A DNA stretch of 64,000 nt, from assembly GCA_014155875.1 (NCBI GenBank), contig JACEFZ010028140.1, positions 186,001 through 250,000 on the forward strand. The letters run 5' to 3'. The position numbers were made by a program, and so were the translations under genes. Under the pieces are notes generated by a model. It saw nothing but the letters and a program-made list of their open reading frames with translations. It was not told the origin of the DNA and did no database searches. The stretch is from Cepaea nemoralis. Lineage: Eukaryota; Mollusca; Gastropoda; Stylommatophora; Helicidae. This document shows, one piece after another, positions 22,033-35,156 of the stretch; position 1 is the stretch's first letter; every line of letters begins with the position of its first letter.

Positions 22033-22825
22033 AAGAGATAGCAGAGCCCAGCAACAAGCAGAAAAATTTAGAAGATTGACAGACCACCCTATGTATAAAA
22101 GGTTTAGTGGTTTTGGAAAGGGAAGACTGAAGCGTAGCAACTTTGTAGAAACTGCAAAACGAAAGATTAGGGCAGATCCCATACTTAACATATCAACAGT
22201 CAAACCCATTTACAATGCAGACAAGTTCCCAGCTTGGAGACAGCAGCAACTGCCTGAGATGATAGAAAACATTCCTGGTATTGAGAAAAAGAACACTCAG
22301 CATGAAACCGAAAGAAGAGAAATAACCCTAAACTACATAAAAGAACATTACCCAAGCAGCAATTGGACCCATGCATATACAGATGGATCAGCCAAAAATT
22401 CAATAGAGAATGGAGGAGGAGGAATTCTCCTAAATTTAAAAAATGGAGTGAAAAAAACACATTCAGTGGCAACTGGAAAGTTTTCAAGTAACTTCAAAGC
22501 GGAGGTAGAGGCTCTGAAAACTGCAGCAGAAATGCTCTTGATGGAGGAAAATAAAGAGAAGCAAATAGCTATCTTCACAGATGCAAAGTCAGCTGTCTCA
22601 ATACTGAAGAGCAATAACAGCACAGAAATAGCTGACCTAAGAGCAGCACTCCATGGTCTATGCCAGAAATCCAAAAAAGTTGTAATACAGTGGATCCCAT
22701 CACATTGCAGTATACCTGGAAATGAAGAGGCTGACAGACTGGCAAAAGAGGGCGGACGACTACCACAGCCTGACATAGACATAACCTATAATGAGGCAAA
22801 GAGGTTGATAAAAAGCACCTTATAG
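21989..22825 (+). pseudogene. LINE G copy 1 RNase H domain
   Basis: RNase H type I catalytic residues are all visible: YTDGSAKN (Asp), the Glu in AEVEALKTA, FTDAKSA (Asp), and SHCSIPGNEEADRLAKEG with the last Asp. It would remove template RNA during cDNA synthesis. An extra C near 22,820 ends the frame; the tail continues at 22,826-23,162. Confidence 0.9.
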
Positions 22826-23162
22826 AACCAAATGGGAATCAGAGCATCCAGGCCACCAGAAGGATGATGCATATTACAAACTCGACCGAAGAGAACAAGT
22901 AGCAATCTTCAGACTCCGCACAGGACATAACAGGCTGAAATACCACTTGTTCAATAAACTAAAGATAGGAGATACCGATGAATGTAATTGTCGAACTGGA
23001 AAAATGACAGCAAAACATTTGCTTCAGGATTGCCCAATATATGCAGAACAGAGAAAGATAGTTTGGCCCACACCTGCTTCATTTGAGGACAAGCTCTATG
23101 GAGATATCAACAAGCTCAAGTTGACCGTAGCTTACTTTAACTACATACAGGTTGACATTTAA
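22826..23162 (+). pseudogene. LINE G copy 1 C-terminal cysteine motif
   Basis: Out of frame with the RNase H because of the indel near 22,820. Contains CNCRTGKMTAKHLLQDCP, the C-x-C-x8-H-x4-C type motif common after RNase H in I-superfamily elements, and ends YIQVDI at the stop. Confidence 0.8.
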
Positions 23163-23229
23163 AGGTGTATGAAGAAGTATTCAGACTGCCACACTTCATA
23201 CCACAGGTATGTCGGTTACAAAGCCTCCC

Positions 23230-23520
23230 AGAGGCATGAAATGGAATATTGCTGGATAGGAGATCCATTACGTGGAAAGTCCGAATCAAAAGCTCACTGT
23301 GTGGGCTTTCAAAAAAGGTGGAAAAAAGTGTCCTAGTGGCACGAAATGGAATATTGCTTGGATAGCAAATCCATTACGTGGAAAGTCCGAATCAAAAGCT
23401 CACTGTGTGGGCTTTCAAAAAAGGTGGAAAAAGTGTCCTAGTGGCACGAAATGGAATATTGCTCGGATAGCAAATCCATTATGCGGAAAGTCCGAATCGA
23501 AAGCTCACTGTGTGGATGTC
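23230..23520 (+). repeat. Three about 105-bp tandem repeats in LINE G 3' UTR
   Basis: GGAAAGTCCGAATCAAAAGC begins the shared part of units at about 23,273, 23,380 and 23,485 (last copy CGAATCGAAAGC). Copy 2 has a single unit (26,731). Confidence 0.85.
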
Positions 23521-23969
23521 ATCTGCACACTGCATTCTTCTGGTTTCCGGAAGAACAGCCTATGGTGAACGGAAGGCCCAATATACGGAAGTGAGGCTAA
23601 GCAGCCATGTGCAGGACGTGACGATTCCTTGGGTGAGCCCAGTACCAGAGCGCTGTGTGTTGGCTCTGCAAGTATGGAAGCCTCCTTGGATGGCGGGGAA
23701 TGCCCATGGTCTGCCCCTGCCTTCCCTTGAGGGCTGACCAGGATGTCTTTGGCTGTTCTATATGGGCCAGCTAGGATGGGAGATAACACCACAACAGTGA
23801 GAGTCAAACGTCCTAAGAAACCCCCGGGAAGGTTAACCCGGTCAACAAATGCCCGCAGAAGTCGGATGTGTCGGCCTAACGGCGCAAGAACGCAGCTCTG
23901 CTGTAAACAGGCACAACGCAATCACATCCGAAAAAAAAACTCCGGATGAACGAAGAAGAAGAAGAAGAA

Positions 23970-25106
23970 ACAACAAGAGATTGTTGGAGGAAAAAAACAG
24001 AAAACCTGAATTTTGACAGGGATGGAAACAAACTATGGAAACTAGTGAAAGCCATGAACAATGAAGGACCTAGAAACAAACAAATAACAATTACAGGAAA
24101 AAAGGCTGCAAATGCACTAATGGAACACTATGCCAGTGCAAACCACATTGACATTACAGCCGAACAGAAGAAAGCAATCAAAGATAAACAGATACATCAT
24201 AGATATACAGAGACAGCAGCAGAATATATGATGGCAAATCTAACAATGGAAGAAATGGAACAGGCAATGAATACCCTAAAAAAGAAGAAATCACCAGGAA
24301 AGGATGGAATCACAAATGAAATGCTAATAGGACTAGGCACTAAGGCAAAAAAGAAACTACTAGCAGTCCTAAATTACAGCTGGAAGAGGGGAATAGTCCC
24401 ACAGGCATGGAAGGAAGCTATACTAATACCAGTCCCAAAGAAAGGAAAAGACCTGGAAGAACCAAATGGATATCGACCTATCAGTCTTCTTAGCTGTGTA
24501 GGAAAATTAATGGAACGCATTATCAATGGCAGGCTAACATGGCATCTGGAAGAAAACCAACTCTTAACACCTCACCAAGCAGGATTCAGAAAGTACAGAT
24601 CCACTGAAGATCAAATAACCTATATAGCTCAGGAAATAGAGGATGCCTTCCAAGAGAAAAAGCACACACTAGCGGTCTGGATAGATTTAGAAAAAGCATT
24701 TGATAAAGTATGGAAGGAAGGACTGAAAGTAAAACTGCAAAAAATGCATGTTTGTGGGAAAATGTACAAATGGATCAGCCACTACCTTGAGAACAGAACT
24801 GCCAGGACGAAAGTACAAGGACAAACCAGCAAAATGATGCTGTTGGAGCAAGGTGTCCCCCAAGGAGGAGTTCTTTCACCAACATTATTCCTAGCATATA
24901 TAAACGACATCACGGAAAATTTTCCAGCCAGAGTACACACATCATCCTTTGCAGATGACCTAGCCATATGGACATCTGAAGAATATATTAGTACAGCTAA
25001 CAGCAGAATACAGCAAGCCCTATTAGTGCTAGAGGACTGGTCAAAATCATGGCTAGTGAAAATAAGTGAGGAGAAAACAACATGCAGTGTTCTCCCTCTC
25101 AACTAA
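23970..25106 (+). pseudogene. LINE G copy 2 reverse transcriptase
   Basis: Same RT motifs as copy 1 (KAFDKVW, GVPQGGVLSPTLF, FADDLAIW). A 2-bp deletion near 25,086 (ATGCAGTG against ATGCACAGTG) ends the frame; the RT thumb continues in the frame at 25,066-25,446 and is then broken by a 7-bp deletion near 25,431. It lacks about 22 bp present in copy 1 near 24,093. Confidence 0.9.
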
Positions 25107-25477
25107 AACTCAGCAACCTAAGCTGGTATTGAATGGAAAAATATTGCGCCATGAAGAAAATCCAAACTATCTAGGAGTCACCTTTGATCGTCGCCTGACA
25201 TGGAAGACACAGGTTGAGAAAAATCGAACAAGAGCAAGGCAAAGAATGGCAATCATGAAAAAGCTTGCTGGTACAACGTGGGGAGCAGATGAGAAAGTTC
25301 TCAAGAAGTTATATACTGGACGGGTGAGGCCAGTACTGGAATATGGCATTGCAGCTTGGGCAACAGCAGCTAAGTCAAACTTTAAAAAAATAAGTAGAGT
25401 CCAAAATCAAGGAATGCGAATCATAACTGGAGACAACGCCTATTAATGAATTAGAAAAGATCACTTGTTTACAACCA

Positions 25478-26413
25478 ATGCAGGATAGAAGAGATAGCAG
25501 AGCCCAGCAACAAGCTGAAAAATTTAGAAGATTGACAGACCACCCTATGTATAAAAGGTTTAGTGGTTTTAGAAAGGGAAGACTGAAGCGTAGCAACTTT
25601 GTAGAAACTGCAAAACGAAAGATTAGGGCAGATCCCATACTTAACATATCAACAGTCAAATCCATTTACAATACAGACAAGTTCCCAGCTTGGAGACAGC
25701 AGCAACTGCCTGAGATGATAGAAAACATTCCTGGTATTGAGAAAAAGAACACTCAGCATGAAACCGAAAGAAGAGAAATAACCCTAAACTACATAAAAGA
25801 ACATTACCCAAGCAGCAATTGGACCCATGCATATACAGATGGATCAGCCAAAAATTCAGTAGAGAATGGAGGAGGAGGAATTCTCCTAAATTTAAAAAAT
25901 GGAGTGAAAAAAACACATTCAGTGGCAACTGGAAAGTTTTCAAGTAACTTCAAAGCGGAGGTAGAGGCACTGAAAACTGCAGCAGAAATGCTCTTGATGG
26001 AGGAAAATAAAGAGACGCAAATAGCTATCTTTACAGATGCAAAGTCAGCTGTCTCAATACTGAAGAGCAATAACAGCACAGAAATAGCTGACCTAAGAGC
26101 AGCACTCCATGGTCTATGCCAGAAATCCAAAAAAGTTGTAATACAGTGGATCCCATCACATTGCAGTATACCTGGAAATGAAGAGGCTGACAGACTGGCA
26201 AAAGAGGGCGGACGACTACCACAGCCTGACATAGACATAACCTATAATGAGGCAAAGAGGTTGATAAAAAGCACTTATAGAACCAAATGGGAATCAGAGC
26301 ATCCAGGCCACCAGAAGGATGATGCATATTACAAACTCGACCGAAGAGAACAAGTAGCAAACTTCAGACTCCGCACAGGACACAACAGGTTGAAATACCA
26401 CTTGTTCAACTAA
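25478..26413 (+). pseudogene. LINE G copy 2 RNase H domain
   Basis: An intact RNase H type I domain (YTDGSAKN, AEVEALKTA, FTDAKSA, GNEEADRLAKEG) that runs further than in copy 1, to FRLRTGHNRLKYHLFN. It stops at an extra base (CAACTAAAC against CAATAAAC) near 26,409. The cysteine motif CGTGKMTAKHLLQECP then lies out of frame at about 26,446-26,495. Confidence 0.9.
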
Positions 26414-27204
26414 ACTAAAGATAGGAGATACAGATGAATGTAATTGTGGAACTGGTAAAATGACAGCTAAACATTTGCTGCAAGAGTGCCCAATATATGC
26501 AGAACAGAGAAAGATATTTTGGCCCACACCTGCTTCATTCGAGGACAAGCTCTATGGAGATATCAACAAGCTCAAGTCGACTGCAGCTTACTTTAACTGT
26601 ATTCAGGTTGACATTTAAATGTACATGAAGAAGTATTTAGACTGCCACACTTCATACCACAGGCATGTCGGTTACACAAGCCTCCCAGAGGCATGAAATG
26701 GAATATTGCTTGGATAGCAAATCCATTACGTGGAAAGTCCGAATCGAAAGCTCACTGTGTGGATGTCATCTGCAAACTGCATTCTTCTGGCTTCTGGAAG
26801 AACAGCCTATGGTGAACGGAAGGCCCAATATACGGAAGTGAGGCTAAGCAGCCATGTGCAGGACGTGACGATTCCTTGGGTGAGCCCAGTACCAGAGCGG
26901 TGTGTGATGGCTCTGCAATTATGGAAGCCTCCTTGGATGGCGGGGAATGCCCATGGTCTGCCCCTGCCTTCCCTTGAGGGCCGACCAGGATGCCTTTGGC
27001 TGTTCTATATGGGCCAGCTGGGATTGGAGATAACACCACAACAGTGAGAGTCTAACGTCCTAAGAAACCCCCGGGAAGGTTAACCCGGTCAACAAATGCC
27101 CGCAGAAGTCGGATGTGTCGGCCTAACGGCGCAAGAACGCAGCTCTGCTGTAAACAGGCACAACGCAATCACGTCCGAAAAAAAACTCTGGATGAACAAA
27201 GAAG

Positions 27205-27217
27205 AAACATCCCGTGT
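27205..27217 (+). repeat. 13-bp target-site duplication, right
   Basis: AAACATCCCGTGT, identical to 19,029-19,041. Confidence 0.85.
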
Positions 27218-27352
27218 GATGATGCTGAGGTAGCGGGTTCAACTCCTACACGGGTCAGTTTAATTAAAATGTTGACTTCTCGTCCTTGACTTGGGGACAT
27301 CAATTACAAGTATCTCTGAAGTCGGAGTATGTTTGAGTTTAAAGCGAGCGAG
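27205..27352 (+). repeat. SINE T1, 3' half (split by LINE G)
   Basis: Resumes the SINE begun at 18,990: GCTGAGGTAGCGGGTTCAAC (box B) through to AAAGCGAGCGAGCGA, with an internal deletion near 27,330. Confidence 0.8.
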
Positions 27353-27889
27353 CGACGAAATAAACATTAAGACAGCGTCTGCTGCTTCATACACACACAA
27401 TGATTCAAATTGCAAGTACGGCATACAAATAAAAACAACTAATAATGAAGTAAGACATAAGCGTACTGCTATGCTATATTCACAAAACCTGACTGAATTA
27501 TTAAATACGTGTCAGCCGAATCCACCGACAAATAATTCAGTCAAATATCCAATCAATAATCATTTTCACACAAGATTGTTTGCTTAACAAATTCAATGCC
27601 TAACAAAAGCTAGGCACGGACCAAACAAAAATGGATGGCGGAAAATGAGAAGAATACGTGTGTCACAGTTATGACCTAAAAGTTGTGAATATGGTAGCAG
27701 GCATGTGGTATTTTATATCAAATTAAAGGCTGTTGTTTAGGAAACACCACTGTATTGTTATTTTAATTGAGACATCATTTTGTAATGACATTTCCGCGAT
27801 ATATAAGTCTATGGCAGATATGGGAAGTCGTTAAAGACGATAAATCACCCCATGACAATTAATCAGTTCATTCAACTCATATTTCGATA
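27353..27889. other. No gene recognised
   Basis: AT-rich spacer between two SINE T1 copies. A 98-codon ORF at 27,291-27,587 starts inside the SINE and is not supported. Confidence 0.5.
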
Positions 27890-28180
27890 AGTAGGTCAAA
27901 ATGGCCGAATAGATAAGAACGCGTGTTCTTAAATATCCGGTGTGCTGATGCCGAGGTAAGGGGTTCAACCCTTACACCAGACAGACAGCTGGACTAAAAT
28001 GTTGAACTATTGTCCTTGACTTAGGGACGTAAATTACAAGTATCTTTGAAGTCGGAGTGGGTTCGCCTGATGGCGAGGACCACTGTTAATAGGGAAAGCT
28101 AATCCACACGCAAAATTCAGTCCATCACTTCTAGAAGTAGTGTGTATGGACTACGCTTGAGTTCAAAGCGAGCGAGCGCA
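27890..28180 (+). repeat. SINE T1
   Basis: A near-complete plus-strand copy: GGTCAAAATGGCCGAATAG, box B GGGTTCAACCC, body GACGTAAATTACAAGTATC, tail AAAGCGAGCGAGCGC. Confidence 0.85.
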
Positions 28181-28299
28181 AAAAAGTATTTCGGTAACAT
28201 CCATAGACAATGATTGAGACAACACAAATCAGGCATTTGAGCAGACAACAATAAAAACTATTATTACCACTTCTCTTTATTTTTCTTCGTCTCTGTAGC

Positions 28300-28445
28300 T
28301 TTGGGTTAGTGAACGCAGTTCAAGAATTCTGAGATAATGGGTTCGAAGTCAGCCACAACCGATAAGGGAACAGATCGCTTTGCGTTGATTTTCACAATAG
28401 TATGAGCGTCTGCCGTTTATAAAACAATGGTAAACCACTGAACGA
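28300..28445 (+). repeat. SINE T4
   Basis: Box B-like GGGTTCGAAGTC, then TTTGCGTTGATTTTCACAAT and TATGAGCGTCTGCCG, matching 4,576-4,830. Confidence 0.5.
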
Positions 28446-28459
28446 AAAATTGCTTAGGA

Positions 28460-28555
28460 TGTCATCATCATCATGTGTCATGCCGATAAGCCTGGACAGT
28501 CATGATTCGCTGTCTAACAAGATCACCATTCTTAGATCATGTCTGTGTTATTGTT
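28460..28555 (-). pseudogene. LINE C 3' end fragment
   Basis: CATCATCATCATGTGTCATG then CCGATAAGCCTGG, followed by about 70 bp matching the LINE C terminus at 16,220. Confidence 0.7.
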
Positions 28556-29412
28556 CCAATAGTTCAACGATGGTTCAAAATCCCAGTCATTCACCATCAG
28601 CAGTGGAGTAAAGCAGGGCTGCGTGCTTGCTCCTACTCTTTTTGGTATCTTCTTAGCCGTTCTCTTAAGGCATTCATTTGGGACTGACATGGAAAACATA
28701 TACCTCAATACACCATCTGATGGCAAACTTTTTAACCCATAAAGACTCAAGGAAATAACCAAAGTAAGATCAAATGCATAAAATAATTACTTTTTGCAGG
28801 CGATGCAGCACTGACAACTCATGCAGCAGAAGATCTCCAATGGCTCATAGATCGTTTTGCAATCGCCTGCAAAGACTTTGAGCTCACCATCAGCCTAAAT
28901 AAAACCCAGGTGATGGAACAATATGCTGGTGCGCCTCCATCAATCAAAATTTCTAATTACGAACTAACTGAAGGTTGTCCACGAGTTTGCGTATTTGGGG
29001 TCGACAATATCTGATAATCTTTCATTAGAGACAGAAACCGACAGACGCATTGGAAAGGCAGCCACAACACCTTCCAGGCTAACTAAAAGATTAGAAATAT
29101 AGCTACAGGAAAAAGGCCATCTGGAAGACCCCCAAATCAAATACAAGGATGTATGTAAACAAGATATGAAAACCCTTGGCATAGATTCAAACACGTGGGA
29201 AAGAGTTGCAGTAGACAGATGTTCCTGGAGAAGAGGTGTACGAAATGGACTGGTGCTCTTTGAGCGAAATCTGATCCAACAAACTGAAGATAGGCGGCAC
29301 AGGCTAAAAACGCAGTCACTTACTGCGGGACCTGCCTCATCTTACAGATGCGAAAACTGTGACAGAGATTGTCACTCTCGCACTGAACTATACAGTCACC
29401 AGCGGTGCTGAT
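28556..29412 (+). pseudogene. LINE A copy 2, internally deleted
   Basis: Readable blocks: GVKQGCVLAPTLFGIFLAV near 28,610, GDAALTTHA (FADDA degraded to AGDAA) near 28,800, FELTISLNKTQVM near 28,880, SLETETDRRIGKAATT near 29,030. An internal deletion then removes the thumb. The C-terminus resumes at YKDVCKQDMKTLGID near 29,143 and is open to the stop at 29,411. The zinc-finger region reads CENCDRDCHSRTELYSHQRC, with the final His replaced by Cys. Confidence 0.85.
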
Positions 29413-29462
29413 GGGTACCTCCCCAGCGGCACGACTCTATAGTCCTTCAGGACTTAAAGAGG

Positions 29463-30194
<732 letters not shown>

Positions 30195-30197
30195 GTC

Positions 30198-30249
30198 CCG
30201 ACCATGCCATATGATCAAGCCACCCAGGTATTGATCACGCTGCCTTCCA
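30198..30249 (-). pseudogene. LINE C fragment, distal piece (split by LINE D)
   Basis: CGACCATGCCATATGATCAA then GCCACCCAGGTATT matches the LINE C terminus at 37,222-37,260. The remainder resumes at 30,956 after LINE D. Confidence 0.65.
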
Positions 30250-30955
<706 letters not shown>

Positions 30956-31500
30956 CTTTCAAGTTTGCCAGTTGTTACCATGTTTTAGTTTTAGTGTATT
31001 TCTCCTCATAACATGCCCAAAATATCTAAACTGTCCACGTCTAATGTCTCTATTCTATTTACGGTTTCCATTTGTTTCTTGTAGGACGTGCTCATTGATT
31101 TGTCTGCCTGTCCACAGCATCAGATGGTTTTTAGCTTGACTGCCCATTGTCCACGCTTCACATCCATACAAAAGTACAGGTTCCGTGTATCACCTCAACA
31201 CTCTTTTTCTCGTTGCAATTGACATCTTTTTATTGGTCAGTATGTTTTCCATCTTGCAAAAGTCTACCTTTGCCATGGAGATTCTTGTTCTAATCTATTC
31301 AAGGCACCCCCGAGTAAATGTTATGGCTGTTCTAAGATGTTTGTGCGATTCACTTGTTTAAGAATATCAAAATTTATCTGTATATCACATTGTGGTATTT
31401 CTTTTTTCTCATTAGAAACGATCACAATCTCTGTTTTCTTACAATGTAATTCTAACCTTAGCTGTTCACTGTGTACAATAAGCGAATAAATCACAAGCAG
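30956..31500 (-). pseudogene. LINE C, proximal piece (split by LINE D)
   Basis: The minus strand resumes the LINE C thumb: CTTGTAGGACGTGCTCATTG and CATACAAAAGTACAGGTTCC match 16,490 and 16,620. It extends 5' to about 31,500, where LINE G sequence begins. Confidence 0.7.
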
Positions 31501-32000
31501 CCAATTCCTTCACATTGCAACATACCAGGGAATGAAGAAGCTGACAAATTAGCAAAGGAAGGTGGAAGACTACCCCAGCCTGATACAGCCATAACCTATG
31601 ATAAGGCCAAGTGATTTATAAGAAGCAGTTATAGAACGATGTGGAAATCAGAGCATCCAGGTCACCGATGATGCATATTACCAACTCAACCGAAAATAAC
31701 AAGTGACAATCTTCAGATTTCGCACAGGCCATAACAGACTGAACTATCACATGTTCAATAAACTAAAGATAGGAGATACTGTTGAATGTAACTGTGAAAC
31801 TGGTAAAATGACAACTAAACATTTGTTGCAGGAGTGACCAACATATGCAGAACAGAGATTATTATTATTTGTTTTTACTACACCTGCTCCATTTGTGGAC
31901 AACTTGATAGAGGTGTCAACAAGCTTACGTTGACTTCAGCATTCTTTGCATTTATTCCTATCGACGTCTGAAGGTGAATGAAGAAGAAGTATGCTCCATC
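31501..32000 (+). pseudogene. LINE G fragment: RNase H end and tail
   Basis: Older, diverged copy: PGNEEADKLAKEGGRLPQP near 31,530-31,590, then NCETGKMTTKHLLQE near 31,790. Stops and indels are present. Ends near GAAGAAGAAG at 31,980. Confidence 0.85.
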
Positions 32001-32087
32001 TTTTAATTCTAGGTCTACATTTCCATTCCACAGATCAGGATTGACTTTACCTCATAGAATAGGTATCAGATCTTTTATGGGAGGTGT

Positions 32088-32300
32088 CTTTGTTTGTTTG
32101 TTCGCACGCGTTGAACTCAAACGTAGTCCATACACGTGCTGTAACTTCTAGTGCATTGGACTTATGATTGCGTGTGAATCAGCTTTCCCTATTACCAGTG
32201 TCCCTCGCCATCAGGCGACCCCACTCAACTTCTGAGGTACTTGTCATTTACGTCCCAAAGTCTAGGACGAGAAGTCAACATTTCAGTCCAACTGTACATC
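32088..32300 (-). repeat. SINE T1, head missing
   Basis: Body only, from GCGTTGAACTCAAACGTAG to CATTTCAGTCCAACTG. The tRNA-like head is absent. Confidence 0.75.
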
Positions 32301-32444
32301 ATTAGACACCAAAGGTTCTTGTAAACATGACCAGCGCTGTGGTGAGATTAGCATCTGGTAACTTGTATGCCACCGCTACCTCTCATCTCTAATTACAGAC
32401 ACACGCTAAATGAAATTGAAAGTCACTGAATTATAGCACAATAT

Positions 32445-32612
32445 TAGTTGCAGGAGAGTTCAAGATATGCAAATCAGTGACAACTAATCTGGCCTACACA
32501 TGCTCCATATGAGGACAAACCAAACTCTGTGGAGATGTCAACAAGCTTAAGTCGACTGCTGCTTCTTTGGATGTATTCATGTTGACATCTGAAGTTGATG
32601 AAGACAATTTCA
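32445..32612 (+). pseudogene. LINE G tail fragment
   Basis: GGAGATGTCAACAAGCTTAA and TTCATGTTGACATCTGAAG match the LINE G C-terminus/3' UTR boundary (copy 1 at about 23,100-23,160). Confidence 0.7.
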
Positions 32613-33267
32613 CGTCATAAATTACAGAGTATTTGTCTTGTGAACTATGTCAGCTACTGTGACCAACCTTTCACCCCGCCTCCGCATCACTTAGACACTC
32701 TAAGAGAGCACTCCAGCTCATTATGCAAACGCTGAAGCGCCCTCGCAGTTTGTTCCGGTGTAAAATATTTTCTAGTTGTCATCTTCAGTACACGGAGCCC
32801 CATTTGGCCACTACTCTTTTAAGACATCATTAGCCGCTCCTTCAGGACGTATTTACCTTAAATAAGCAAGATGTTGTCACATATGGGTTCCGATAATTCA
32901 TTGAATCATTCTGTAACAAGCATACATTTCATCACGTATCAGTGTTAAACTTGGACATTTACTGTAACTAATGGGCGTAAAATCATAACAAAGGAGATGA
33001 GATACCTTAGAAAAGCCGCGGGAGTAACCGTGAGAGATATAATTAGGAATGAGAAAATTCCAAAAAACGACTAGGTCTGAAAACATTCATGCACTTCATG
33101 AAAGAACAATTGATTAAATGGTTTCCACAGCCCCAAAAATGCGTTGGTACCATCTACCATAAAGAGCCACACTGAAGAAATATAATGGATAGCGGGAAAG
33201 CGGAAGACCAGTAAAAGATGGAAATGAATACCAAATTATAAAGAGATTAGAAACAGCTCATAAAAAG
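32613..33267. other. No gene recognised
   Basis: Unique-looking DNA. Nothing coding or repetitive was recognised. Confidence 0.45.
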
Positions 33268-33563
33268 TTTCTTTTGTGTTTTTTTTTGGCGTTCGCTGGC
33301 TTTAAACTCAAGCGTAGACCATACACAGCTATTACTTCTAATTACACTGGACTGGTTTGTATTTGTGGATTAGCTATACCTATTACCAGTATCAATTGCC
33401 ATTAGGCGAACCCACTCCGACTTCCGAGGTACTTATAATTGATGTCCCCAAGTCAAGGACGAGATGTCAACTGAACGGCATAGGGGTTCTATCCCCTACC
33501 TTGGCATCAACACACAGACAGTTTAAGAGCGAGCGGTCTTGTCCATTCGGCAATGCTGACCTC
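33268..33563 (-). repeat. SINE T1, reverse
   Basis: Complete copy from the GCGTTCGCTGGCTTTAAACT tail end to ATTCGGCAATGCTGACCTCC (tRNA-like head). Confidence 0.8.
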
Positions 33564-33688
33564 CTCACACAGTCTCTAATAAGTACCAGGTCCTGGAACA
33601 ATTAGTAGAGGGAGAGAGTACAGAAGATTACTGCCAACTAGCTAATGACATTTGGAGCAAACGACGTATGCAGTTACAGAAATTTATA

Positions 33689-35146
33689 GCTAAAGACATG
33701 AGAAGCTAAAGACATGTGAAGCTAAAGACACGTGGAGCTAAAGACATATTGAGCTAAAGACATGTGAAGCTATAGACATGTGGAGCTAAAGATATCTGAA
33801 GCTAAAGACATGGGAAGCTAAAGACATGTGGAGCTAAAGACATGTGGAGCTAAAGACATGTGAAGCTAAAGACATGTGGAGCTAAAGACATGTGGAGCTA
33901 AAGACACGTGAAGCTAAAGACATGTGAAGCTAAAGACACGTGGAGCTAAAGACATGTGAAGCTAAAGACATGTGGAGCTAAAGACATGTGCAGCTAAATA
34001 CATGTGGAGCTAAAGACATGTGGAGCTAAAGACATGTGAAGCTAAAGACATGTGAAGCTAAAAACATTTGGAGTTAAAGACATGTGAAGCTAAAGACATG
34101 TGACGCTAAAGACATGTGAAGCTAAAGACATGTGAAGCTAAAGACATGTGAAGGTAAAGACATGTGAAGCTAAAGACATGTGAAGCTAAAGACATTTGGA
34201 GTTAAAGACATGTGAAGCTAAAGACATGTGAAGCTAAAGACATGTGAAGCTAAAGACACGTGGAGCTAAAGACATGTGAAGCTAAAGACATGTGAAGCTA
34301 AAGACATGTGAAGCTAAAGACATGTGAAGCTAAAGACATGTGGAACTAAAGACACGTGGAGCTAAATACATATGGAGCTAAAGACATGTGAAGCTAAAGA
34401 CATGTGGAGCTAAAGGCATGTGGAGCTAAAGACATGTGGAGCTAAAGACATGTGGAGCTAAAGACATGTGAAGCTAAAGACATGTGGAGCTAAAGACATT
34501 TGGAGTTAAAGACATGTGAAGCTAAAGACATGTGATGCTAAAGACATGTGAAGCTAAAGACATGTGAAGCTAAAAACATTTGGAGTTAAAGACACGTGAA
34601 GCTAAAGACATGTGACGCTAAAGACATGTGAAGCTAAAGACATGTGAAGCTAAAGACATGTGAAGCTAAAGACATGTGAAGCTAAAGACATTTGGAGTTA
34701 AAGACATGTGAAGCTAAAGACATGTGAAGCTAAAGACATGTGAAGCTAAAGACATGTGAAGCTAAAGACATTTGGAGTTAAAGACATGTGAAGCTAAAGG
34801 CATGTGAAGCTAAAGACATGTGAAGCTAAAGACATGTGAAGCTAAAGACATTTGGAGTTAAAGACATGTGAAGCTAAAGGCATGTGAAGCTAAAGACATG
34901 TGAAGCTAAAGACATGTGAAGCTAAAGACATTTGGAGTTAAAGACATGTGAAGCTAAAGACATGTGAAGCTAAAGATATGTGAAGCTAAAGACATGTGAA
35001 GCTAAAGACATGTGAAGCTAAAGACATTTGGAGTTAAAGACATGTGAAGCTAAAGGCATGTGAAGCTAAAGACATGTGAAGCTAAAGACATGTGGAGCTA
35101 AAGACATGTGGAACTAAAGACACGTGGAGCTAAAGACACGTGGAGC
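33689..35146. repeat. Minisatellite, 16-bp unit (about 91 copies)
   Basis: The unit is GCTAAAGACATGTGAA with G/A alternation and occasional variants. Most units carry CATGTG or CACGTG, both E-box (CANNTG) sequences. A variant CATTTGGAGTT marks higher-order organisation: it occurs every 80 bp (five units) at about 34,691, 34,771, 34,851 and 34,931. No ORF spans it. Confidence 0.95.
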
Positions 35147-35156
35147 GAAGCATGTT

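Larger units (their letters stand above)
19042..23940 (+). mobile_element. LINE G copy 1: full-length I-superfamily element
   Basis: It contains a 5' UTR of about 265 bp (TTGCGTCCACCTTGACGAGG onward), APE endonuclease, RT, RNase H, a CCHC-like tail and a 3' UTR with three about 105-bp tandem units, ending in (GAA)n. The domain order EN-RT-RNaseH is that of the I superfamily; a mollusc-type Nimb/I affinity is plausible but unproven. It has at least three single-base frameshifts. Confidence 0.85.
23941..27204 (+). mobile_element. LINE G copy 2: 5'-truncated, fused to copy 1
   Basis: Begins immediately after the (GAA)n tail of copy 1, at the point equivalent to about 20,481 in copy 1 (AACAACAAGAGATTGTTGG). 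It carries RT, RNase H, tail and 3' UTR and ends in GAAGAA at the right target-site duplication. It is a few per cent different from copy 1 and has its own indels. Confidence 0.85.

Noticed and set aside
22348..22782. Minus-strand ORFs across LINE G (and 25,804-26,238)
   Set aside because: Shadows of the RNase H domain on the plus strand.
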